A program made the position numbers and the translations under genes. Below, piece after piece: positions 30,501 to 42,500 of a DNA stretch of 64,000 nt. The notes under the pieces are model-generated. The model did not search any database and had not been told where the DNA came from. It saw only the letters and a program-made list of their open reading frames with translations. This stretch comes from Lanius collurio (taxonomy: Eukaryota > Chordata > Aves > Passeriformes > Laniidae): contig JACBWW010000016.1 in assembly GCA_020086605.1 (NCBI GenBank), forward strand, positions 20,014,775 through 20,078,774. Direction: 5' to 3'. Each line of letters begins with the position of its first letter. The stretch's first letter is position 1.

Positions 30501-33500
30501 AATGAGTATAGCAATGTATTTTAACAGCTTCACTAACACTAAGACTATCTGAACAATAGAATGTTTGTGCACCTCCTATTAAATACCAAAAAGTGCTAGT
30601 TACTGATTTTTATTACAATAATAGTTTTCAACAATTTTAAAGCAAGTACAAAATGTCAAAATATAAAACAACCGTTTCTGAGATTATTAATATATGTCCC
30701 ATATTCTGGTGAATGTATTTTATTGCAATTATTCAGCTACAGCAAAAAAAAGAGTAACATTATTTATATATGCATTTCAGGTCTCCATGTCAGTGTCTGA
30801 TGTTTTCTTTGAATGATCTCACTCACCAACAACTTGCTTGAAAATATTTTGTTCAGACACCAAAAAACAGATCTATAAAAGGTACAAGACTCAGCCAGAT
30901 TATTTTTCTGCCTGCTACAGGTAATTAATCTGCTTACCTATATTACATATTACATTAATTTAGGCCTTTTAAATGAGGCTTCTGCCTGCATGTTCGAAAT
31001 GGTGATTTTGATGTTTAACATACATCCACTTATGAAAAAAAGTTTAAAGAAATCCCCGACAAAGGCCTTGATTAGGGTCTGTCAAGCAGAATTTACAGTT
31101 TATCTCAGGCCAGGCAGTTGTGTGCACAAATAGTTCCTCCTCGGGCCTGGAGGGCTGGTGGATACATTGCATTCCACACTCCACCTTAGCCAGTGGCTCT
31201 GTAGGGAAGGAGAACAAATCCATTACCTAGCACAGGTGCCAGGGATGCTGAGCAGGCAGCCTCTGCTTAAGTTATTGGCTGAAGGAACAGAATAAAGAGC
31301 AGAGGCAGCTATGCAGAGGGAGCCAGGATTTAAATACCCATCTTCTCTGCATTGCTTGCACAGATTTTATGTTTTATCAAGAATTCTAGTGCCCAGTACA
31401 GGCTCTACATAGTGTTCTCAACTGGAATTTCCAGCAGTTACAAAATAAGATCACCAAACTGTGAGAGGACTGAGGCTTCTGCATATTTAACTCATCCATC
31501 CTTTAGCAGCCACAGCTTGTGTACACTGGCTATTTTTGTAATCCTGCACACAGGAATCACAAGAAGGCTTCAAAGTCTGTATCAAAAGAGTAAAATAGAC
31601 AAATGCAAAGTCTTTGTTTTTAATGGAGCAATCCAGTTTGTTAAAAATGTTTGATTTTTTTTTCTATGTCACTGACTAAAACAAAAAGTGTAGAGCACAT
31701 TATTGTGACAAGAACTCAAGTCCTTTCAGTTTTTCACAAATTAGTTTGTCTGCTCCAGGATCAGAACATAAACTTGCTTTTAACACACATTTAAATATTT
31801 CCCCCCCTGAAAAAGGCTTTCCTTCACTTCTGTCAAATAATGTAAAAACTTGCAAAAATGAAAAGTAGTAGAAATGTTCATTTCTAAATGAGAACAAGAT
31901 GATCAGAATAGACAGAAATTAAATGATCCTGAATGTGGCAATGCCTTGTAATAATTTAGCACAGAGCTCCTCAAACCTAAAGTTAAAAAAAATATCTCCA
32001 ACTGCAGACAGCCTCTATAAATTATCTCAGCAGAATAAAGAACAAGTCTTCAGACAGAAATCTCCTTTTAGTCTTGTATTAGGAGCTCAATTTGTCAAAT
32101 TGTCATTATTTAACTGTCTAATACACTGGAAATGTATTCATTTACAGTCTCCAAACTGGCACGAAACCTACCAATTTCCAATTTAAAATGCAGATCATGG
32201 AAAAAAGTAACCATGATATTTCCCAGAACAGTATCTGCCCAGAATTAATTTAATACTGCAATTTTACAAGAACAAACAGATGTCAGAAACCTGTGACACA
32301 GATTAATTTGCAATTTAGACCATCGTGTTATTATTAACTTTACAAGTTAACTACTCCCCTGCCCAACGCAAAAAAAAAAAAAAATAAAATTGAATATACA
32401 GAATTTTTGACAAGTTCTATTTTTTATTTCATTTCCAAAGAGTCTGTATAAGTTCATGATCCCAAAACAGTATAGTTGAATGTAACTTGCATTTTTTAAG
32501 ATGAGAAATCAGATCTTAATAAGTAAAGAGTTAGATATTTTGATAAAGAATGATTAAAAAAAAACAAAACCAAAAAGGCATTTTCAAGTACCATCCAAAG
32601 TCCAACTATTAAAATAATATGCAAGAAAATGTGGAAGGAGACATGAGCACTACGGCATCTGGCTTCCCTCAGATAATTTTTTGTAACATGGTTTCCCCAT
32701 AAACACCACAATTTCTTCGAAAAAACAATTCATCCAAATATCATTTACTATTGAACATGCATTCTAAACAATAAAAACCCAGAGAACTGCAGCAGTAGTA
32801 GTTTAAGAAAGCACAGTTGTGAGCTCACTTGATTTTCATTTAATCCATTGCAAAATATTTCTGCCTTCTGAAAGGGCGGTGGGGTTGAGTTTTTGGTGTG
32901 AGTTTGGGGGGTTTTTGAGACCCTTGGAAAAAATATCTATTCCTTAAAATTCACAGTACTAATAACAACAACACACTGAGCCAGTAGCCCTTGAGAGACA
33001 GTTGCACCCAACTGTGGCAAGAAGTAGAACATTTCTAGAATCTTAAATATTTCTTTTAATAATTGATGTAGTCATTTTGAATCTTTCTGCATAGGATATG
33101 GCGTGTGAGTAGATTGCATTAACACTGCTTAAACATTTCAACTTGTCAGTATGGCCAAGTCGATTTCTGAAATATTTGCAGTATTTTCCCATCGAAACAG
33201 TAATAAAGGTAGAATAAATATATGCCACTGCTTTATAATCACTGAACATTAATGAATATTTTATGTCTTTTTAAATCTCCCTGTTTAATTTAAAAGGGTG
33301 AAATTAAGTCTCCTTCCTGCAATATGCCAATTATCTGTAAATCAAACAATAACTTGGCCATTATAGTCCTTTTTGTTAATATACCAGAAGCTAATTTGAA
33401 AACACTGAGCAGCATTTTTAGGTAATAATTGAATAGTCCTTCCTGCCCTCTTGTGGTTGGCAACTGCATCAGTGAGCTTCTCTACCATTCCTAAAATACA

Positions 33501-36500
33501 CCAGGAGGAAAGTAAACTATTAATTTGTTAAAGTGAGAACAAGACAGGGAAGAGAAAAAAATCTAACAGTCCTTGGAGAGAACAGAGACAAAGAAGACAA
33601 GGAAAGATACCACTGATTCCTCCAAACCACAAGGACTGCCTAGGTTTGTTACAATGATCACTCTATGCTAAAAGAAAAAAAAAAATTAAATTAAGAAGCC
33701 ATTAGGGAGTTAACATTCAAAACAGTGCTTGTTTTCTATAATTAGACAAATGTTCACCAACCCTTTTACCTCAGCCAAATCCCCAGGGATTTCCAGGAGA
33801 CTTTGCACAGACAGACACGTTCACCTGTTCAGCATCAGCTGCACAACAAGGGCCACAGAGCTCCTTTCATTTTAGCCCCTGAATTGGTCTTCACAGTTTT
33901 ACACACTCTATTGGGTGTGATACTTAGATACAAGAAAGGCAAAGAAAGGTTTTCTGCTCATGCTGGTTGTGGGGTGGTAGGGTTTTTTTTTCAGTTCTTT
34001 AAGGGGAAAATCATAATTAACTTTTAAATTACATTGACTTCATATGGTAATGTGCTGGCTGTAACCTGCCATTACCAACAAACAAGAAAACTTCAGTGCA
34101 TGGAAAGGCAGCCTAGATCACCCTGTCACAGCTTTCTGCTTCCTTCAAGCCAGGTAAGACCCAACAGCAAAGTAAATTATACAGATTGATAAAAACCAAA
34201 TAGACATATATTATGTATGTTTTCTTTTAGATTTTCACCAATTTAAAATTAAAACCATGTATTTGGATGATTTCTTCCCATAAACATTCAAATTCTTTAT
34301 CACTGGAGACAGTCAAAGCTCAGCCCCTCAAAAATCAAACTGGTTCAAGTGTATTTGTTTATTTGTGTCACCACAAAAAGCAAAACAGAACTTACTACAG
34401 TAGATCTAAAAATAAGAAGTAGAAAACAGGCTTTCACACAGGAGAAAAATCAGAATTTAGCTCCTAAGAATAACAGGATTCACAATGAAAACAGTGATCA
34501 TTTTTCATGGCTGTATTAGCTACTACTCCCATAGCTAATATTACAGAACTTGAATTAATTCTGTCTACTATGTCAGCATGTGACACAGGAAACTACAATA
34601 AAATCTGTTCAACCCTAAAAGACTGAGAGAAGTGTCAGACCAATAATAGCAAACATACATTTAATTTGAAAAGCAAACATTCAATCTTAATATTTTGTAA
34701 TGTGAATTCTGAAGATTCACATTTCTAGGTTGCTTGTCAAGTTTCCAGAAAGCAGTGGGTTATATGGAAAATAACATCCACAACATCTGGCATTAGATAT
34801 ACCATGGAGCACTAGACAACAACCTTTGGGCTTGGAAAGGAGTTTAAAAAATATGCAAGGGACTGCTTGTTCTGAATTCAGAGAGTCCAGATTCAGAGAT
34901 ATTTGTTCCTTCAGGACTTAACTCTGCCGAAGTTCTCTCCAATATCACCCCTTGCTGGCCATTCCACAGAACGGCAGCAATGTCCATTATACACAAAACC
35001 ATTTGGCTACCAGGCCAGTAAGGATTACAGCACCCCAAGAGCAACCAGCAATGGTTGAGGTGCCTACAAAATGGAGATGGAGCCAGTTAAAAGATGAAAA
35101 GATAGAGGGAGCTTCAAGGGACTTTGAGTAAAATGAAATTTGAATAACTCAATAAATGCTGTTTGCATATTTTGCTACTGCAATACAAAAAGAAACATCC
35201 CTCCTGTATAATTTCATAGAACACATTTTTCTGTCTGAATTCTTTAATCAAATTACAGCAAATCTTGATGACCTGGTTGATTAAAAAAAAAAAGACTAAT
35301 AAGATACAGGAATATCCATCAGGACTATGCAAACCCCCTTTAACAGAGCTGGCATTAGCTATAATGAGCTACATTTATTCTTCAGCTGTGAAACAGCACT
35401 CACCTCCTGGATGGTACTGCTTCCTGAGAAGTTGAGGTTGTACTCCCGCTGGACTTCTCGATGGGTGACAATCAGCATGAAGTTTTGATTTAATGACTCC
35501 TGCAGGGCCCTGAAATGGTTGAAAGAAAAACAGGAAAATCAGGGATAAGCATGTTATAGCTTGTTTTACAGTTAGATGCAAAAACCCCAGGGTACCCTAA
35601 ACTCTACATGGACAAGTCCAGGCACAACATTATCATCTCTCTTTTCACTCCTAAACGCAAGGAAGCATGCTGAGAATGACCAAAGGCCATTCCTGAACTC
35701 TTTCCTTAATAAGGTGACTGCAGCCTTTAAAGCTCTTCTAATGTTAAGTATTTTCAAAATGGAGAGAGTCCCATTATCTTCACAAACATTGGGTGTATTT
35801 AGCACTCCTAATGCCATTAATAACAGGCTTGTCAGCATATTGATGACCAGACCAAATATCAAGCTATGATGCACATTAAGAACTGATGGCAAGTAGAACA
35901 AGGCAAAGCATGATCTTGCTTCTCTAGGGTTACCTGAAGCAGAAACCAAATGGAAATTCTTCTGCTTAGTTTCATTCAAAGCACATAAACACAGCTAATA
36001 AGAACTGGAAAAGTAACCACAGCAAAAATTTCTTGTGTGAGTATTGAGCATTTAGAAAAGTCAGTTCTGCTCACATCATTTTAAATGTACATTACAGAGG
36101 TTTTAATCATGAGAAATAAAAAAATTTAAAAATCTTAAGATACAGTTTAAACAGGCCAACTATATCTTCATGTTGTTAGAAATTTGGGAGGTTTTTTTCT
36201 GATTTTTCAGGTAGCAAAACATCTGGACGTTAAAAAGGCATCCTGTTTGCTTAATTAGGTACAAAACCATGCAGCTACCTACTTTGCAAAGTAGAAGGCA
36301 GGACTTCTGTTATAGACATGGCAATTATAGCTGTGTGCAACTTACACATGCTACAAAACTGCAGCATCCCTGTACCATAGCTTGGGTTTCCAAACAATAT
36401 TTATGAAGACTTGACTTGTTCAGTGGCATTTGGAATTTAATTGGGCCTAATCAAGTCTTTTCTTTCTTATCACATACACTTAGAAGAATGACAGACTGTG

Positions 36501-39500
36501 TTTTCTTTCCTTCACATCTTCACTATTCCATGACACTTCAACATGCCATTCCTCTTAGCAGTAAAGGACAAATTCTAAATGCATATCAGCACAGCTGTAT
36601 GTTATGATACACAAAGACAAGAAAGATTCCTAAATCATTTGAGAACTGATTTGTTAATTTTAACTCCTACTGGAATTACTGATCTGCTGCTTTGCTGCTC
36701 AGATGGGAAGGAACTTGTAAAATACTCACAGGATGCTTTAGCAAGAGATGTACCCTTTGGTTTAACACCTCAGGGAAATTTACCTTACAAAAAGATCTTC
36801 CCTCGGCAACTTAATTTGGCTCCTGTGACATCTCAGTAATCACATACTACAAAATAAAATCATGAAGTGCTATTTCTTGTCTTTTATGGTTTTGCAATAT
36901 GGAAAATAAATGCAACTCATTGTCAATGTTAAGTATGACCATGTGCATGAGAGACACTACAAAGGTAACCAGAGGCATCTATGGTGAACATGTAGTTTTC
37001 TGTGCTTTCACAGAATCTTCTACAAAAGGCCTAAATTTTTTTAAATGCTTAACAGTCCATTAAAAGAGGGGAAAAAAATAAAAAGAGGAGTTCTGAAAAG
37101 TTGTATGCCTATTTTCAAAGGTAATTCTAATTTGATTGTTAATAAGTTTTGCATCACCATAACCATATTTTCTATTGGCAAATGTTCAGTAGCAACTAAA
37201 ATATCCTGCTGTGCTTTTTCAAATTCTGATTTTTTTATTTGTTTTCAGCAAATACTGGAGGCAAATGACATATTTAATTGCTTTGAAAACATTAATTACA
37301 GCATATGTGAATGGCTCTGGATTCCATACAGACTCACACAAGGTTCTGTTATAGCTAATTTTGACTCTATCTGAAAATCTGTAGATGCTAACTGATATCA
37401 TGACTCATGTTTTCATACTGTAATTGATGTAAATGTAGAAGGAAACAGGCCAGTCTGATCAAACCCTCAGTACCTCCAGTTATGCATGATACCCACACTT
37501 CAGTACAACTCAAAATACAGCTTGTTAACAAAAAGCATCCGCTCAGAGGAAAAGTTTTCCACTTGTGAGAGCAGGAAGTACTTTGGAAAGGGAAAAATAC
37601 TCTTCAAACATATTTAAATGAAGTGCCTAAAAATTAAAAGCTTTAATTTTTGAAGTAACTAACAATTTTGACACCTCTACTTTTGGGATTTCTAAGCAAC
37701 ACAAGCTGAACGTTGTTAACAAGCAAATTCTCAGCACATATTCATCGACAAACAGAGTGAAAAAAGAGGCTGAAAATTAAGCTGGCTAAAAAAAAAAAAA
37801 CTAAAAAAAAACTGAGGAAAAACTAGGTTTGAAAGTGTTAGCAAACATAGTGCATGGTTAATTGTTCAATTTTTCTTCAGAAATTTACCATAATGAGGAA
37901 CACTACTTCTGCTTAAGCAGGAATGCACTGGTCAACTGCTCCAGTCTTTGGAGCTGCTACATCAAAATCTCACATGGACAGTGGGACTTGGACAGTGCCC
38001 ACTAGAAAGTCAAAGGGAGGAGGAATTGATGGCACAACTGATGGGTCACTCCTGTGTGGGATGGGGGGGATGGGAACACACAGGCAGAGATGTCTGTCCC
38101 TCCCATTATCACTTCCTTCAGCAAAGGGGGATGCAGATTACCCCAGATTACCTGTACCAAAATATATCTCACTCAAAAATTGTACTTCAGATTAAGGTAA
38201 TGGTAAATTTCACAAGATAAATGCATTTAAAGGAAACTTCTCACTGACAGTAAGCTGATGCTTTTTTGTATTTCTTTTTAGGTCCACATTAAATATATTG
38301 AAAAGACTGACATCAAATATAATGCACATGTCTCAAATTTTGGCTTCAGTGTTTCCAGCTCTTTAACTTTTCCTACAGATGTTATAGTTGACTAGAATCT
38401 TCCAAAAAAAAATATCTGCATTGAAAGGGAAAAAAAACCCAGGTCAAACAATGTTCCATTGAATGTCAATACATATTTCCTTTTTAATTCCCTTTTCATT
38501 TTTCTTCTTTTTCTTTGTTGCCACCAGTGCTAAGAGAATTCAATTAATTTGAGAATTAATTAGTAGGAAAAGAAAACTAAATTCTAGAAAGAACACTAAA
38601 GTAGGCCACTCTTACTAGAACCATTTTTCCCCTACTGCAAACCCCAGCCTTCAAAAGCATTTGCTGACAGGTGACATACTGCCATTACAACTTTTTTACC
38701 TCAGCTGAATGATTCTGCACTTATTATGCATTTTGGGCACCAAATCATTATGTATTTTTGGGCACCAATCCTCCATTTGATGTACCCAGCCTACACCCAA
38801 AAAAGGAGTCCAAGAACAGACAAAAGAAAATAGATCAGAGCACAGCCATTGCTCTGACCAGCTCTAGCAAGAGAGACATATAAAACAATTGATTCTCTCT
38901 GCTGTTCAGTGATTGCATTAATGCTCTGATTTTTTAATATGATACTTTACTTTTTAATAGCATTTTTCTTCGAAATTTTAGTAATATTTTAGAATTTGAT
39001 ACCAAAAATAAATTCTTAATCAATGATATGTAAATGCTCCTTTTCATTTCACTTTTTACAAAATACATTCAGTATTTCCCACTTGGCAATATCTTTCTCA
39101 GTCATACAGAAATTTCCCCCAGAATCTCTGATTTTTACATAAACAGGTATGACACAAGGTAATTAACATTTCCATTTTAAACTTACAGATTTATACAAGC
39201 TCATGTCAACAGAAGTCCAAATTTACTGTAATTACAGATTATTTACATTAAAACAAAATAAGAAATCAGTATGTAAATGTAATGTTTGTTGTAGCTAATG
39301 CAGCAGGAGGTGGTAGATTAGGTTCAAACAGCAATCAGTTAGCAAATCTGGCTAACATGTAAATGAACAGAAGCCCTTTTGTTTACATTCTATTGCATTT
39401 TAAACTTCAGGATTTTTAAACTGTCTCATGAACAGATGTGAAAATAAAACATTAATCTTACCATTCTTATGGAAGCTTTCAAAGTAACTAAAGCAAGGCA

Positions 39501-42500
39501 CTGCTCCTGTCCAGCTAAACAGACAGGACTAATAATTGGAGTTGCAGGTTACATCGTTCTTAATTAACACTCTGCTACAGTTGATAACGTACAACAAGAC
39601 ACCACATCACCACCACTGCTCTGCAATGATCTAAAGCAGAGGCATTCAGCAATATATGGACCTATTCCTTGAAAAATGGGGACTGTGGGTTTTTTTCTTA
39701 TCTACAAGTAACAATCACTTAGCAAAATGGTATTATTTCTAATAATCTCCATGGTATGCACCTGGGATTTTGATGCTTTTCAACTTTCCAATGATTCATC
39801 AGATATAATAAATTATCTTTGGCTTTCAGCTATTTAGCAAAAACATTACAAATATAAAATACATTATAACTATTAAAATGACACCAGCAACAAAACAAAA
39901 TTATAAAAAGCATCTCCCAGAACATACAGGATAGAAAGGAGAGATGACCCAGGTGACCCAGCTCCATGGGGTCCCAGACTCCCCAGACTCCCATGCCCAC
40001 ACTTTTGATGCTTCCCTCTTGCATTATCCTAAACCTATTTCCTGAACTGGGTATTGTCAGCCTTCATGAAGCATCCAAGGCAACAAAGGGAAGGAATTAC
40101 ACACTGAGGAAATGATTAATGTAATCTGACAAAGCTGGTGCAAGGGATCTCCCCCCATGGACGTTAATGATGGACATTCTTTGGCATCTTTCCTTTTAAG
40201 ACTGCTTTCCAAGGGAAATCATGTTTTCCTCCACCCACCTGGTAACTTTAGCTCCCATCTGGTAACTTTTGAACATAGTCACTGGTTTTAAGGAGGTCTC
40301 ATAGTGTTAGAAAGGTCTCAAAGACCGGGTATAAATCAACAGACAGGAGGAGGAAAGGGACCCAAACTACCACCCATCTCAGGAAAAGGCTGCATTTAAA
40401 GTGCAGCATTTTATACTCATCCAGGTGACCTCTGGCCAGTGATCTCAGAAGTACCCACAGGACATGATTTCTCCTTTCCTTTGATGCTACCTGACTGCCA
40501 ACTGGAGAACAGATGCAGGCCAGGCAAGGGAAAAAATATTACACAGGTGCTACAAAATATGCAAGAAGAACTGGAAGCAGCATCAGAGGTAGGTGAGATG
40601 ATGGGAAGCAGGGAAGAAGGCTGATTTACTGCAGCTGCTGGGATGAGGCAGGAATTCACTAGAAATCAGATTTTATTACATCCACAGCTCACAGAACACA
40701 TGGTTATTGTTCTGGATATCATGCATGGATAAGTATGGCTTTGCCAGCTGAAATTGTGGAAGCAGGGTGGAACTGTACAGGTGGTATTTGACATTTAAAT
40801 TTCATCTTTACACCTCAATTTACTAGCATGCAGTAGTAATTCACTGGGTTTCTATTACCTATAAAAGCTTTAGGTAGGCCACTGATGAGCAAAGATACCC
40901 TAGGAGATTTTTTGTTTGTTTAAACTGCAGGATCACTTTGCCATTACATTTAGATGCTGATTTTAAGTCAGTTCTGGGTTAAGCCCATTCAGTCTGTCAC
41001 AATAAACTTCAATGCCTTCATACTAATATGTTGAAAAAGGATGTTTCAGACACTGTTCTGCCTCACTATAAAGAACAGGCACAAATTGGAGCTTATAGAG
41101 CTGAGGCCAGACTGTTCCTTTTAAGAAGGGCATACAGATAAAATATCACATACTGGAATCTCAGGCTTTTCAAATATCACTTTCTAGAGATATTCAAATC
41201 ACGACTATTTATCTCTAGTTCAAAACAGAAGGCATTTGAAGAAAACAACAGATGAACTCACAGAGCAAGAGGCAAAGTTCCTTAACATCCATTAATAATA
41301 GAAGTGAGCACGATGCTTTCAAAAATTGTGGGTAACAAACTAATCTGAATAATAACTGACCTAACAGTAGGCAGTAAACAGTGTAACTGGGTTTGGTACA
41401 TTGCTTCAATTAGATGTGTTTTGATCTGCATTGATGCTTTAATTGGAGGCAAGCCTCCCCTTTCATCTAGAATTTATGACTTCAGGGAGATGATCTAGCC
41501 TTCAAATTATCCGTGTTTAAATAGCCACTAATTAGTCATCGTTTGCTGTCCCAAAGCTACCAACTTTTATCTTAAAAATATCCAGAACTAATCTCCACTA
41601 TGAAACAAATATAAACTATAAAAGGTAACAACAACTTTGATTTTTCTATCAAGTGAAGTTCTTTAAAACTATTAATCCAATAAAAAAGGCTAAGAACAGT
41701 TTTTAAACAGTTTGTTGTTATATACTTTACTGCAGTTGCAATAAACAACTCTCTTCAGACTCCAATTTTCTCTCCAGAATTATAACCCTCAAACTACAAT
41801 ATACAGGAATACTTGGCTGAAAATTTTGAAATTGGAAATGGAAACAATTAGCAGCTGTAGTGTCTTTTCACTGTTCTTCAAACAGCTGCTAAAGTACAAT
41901 GGGTTATTGTTTCCACACACAAATACAGCTCCTGTGTGCACACACAGTTCATGTACACCACCCTCTGTTCCAGTGCCACTATTCCCTCTCTTAATGCTTC
42001 TTTTCTTTACCATTATTATTTTTATAATTCGTATCAGCATTCTTATTTCCTCCACAGACTACATGTTAATGTGCACAAGTACCTTCTAACAATATCCAAA
42101 GTAGTTGCAGTCATTAGGAAGGCAGTTGTTGATTTGTATTGACTTTCAAAGAAACCCTCTCACCAGTAATACAACTGCACTCGTAGAGTATTCTATCACC
42201 CAGAAGGGCAGGAAGCCATCTCCCTCTTCAGACAAGCCGAAATCCATGCATTTTGCCCAGTTCCAAACGCATCCCTCCCTCCTGCGCTGCCTGGTCCGGA
42301 GCAGCTCCTTCCCCAGGCTCAATTCCTGCACACCCTCTAGCGGCTACCGAGTAAAATTCCCATTTTCCTGGGAAGGAGCACATACAGGGCTGCCTTCGGG
42401 AAAGGGAAGGGCAGCAGGAAGACAAACCGAATCGCTAAGTACTTCATAAAAGCATTTTCCATAAAACATCATTTCCTTTTCAAACCTTTGCAAAATCCTC

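Larger units (their letters stand above)
3579..35403 (-). other. FAF1: FAF1 31.8-kb intron
   Basis: Lies between the two UBL2 exons: donor GTGAGT (minus strand) at 35398-35403, acceptor CCAG at 3579-3582. Mostly AT-rich unique-looking DNA. Contains one recognisable CR1 end (4514-4640), several A-runs, a TA microsatellite cluster near 19.8 kb, GC-richer patches at 20.88-21.21 kb and 31.07-31.35 kb, and a CTCF-like motif at 33443. No nested gene was recognised: open frames of 100-144 codons here lack family motifs and look like chance. Confidence 0.88.

Noticed and set aside
39290..39330. Possible FAF1 exon encoding NLPPPAA on the minus strand
   Set aside because: Resembles DLPPPSS of the UBL1-UBL2 linker, but a stop lies just upstream and the real exon was found at 43664-43752 with perfect phases.
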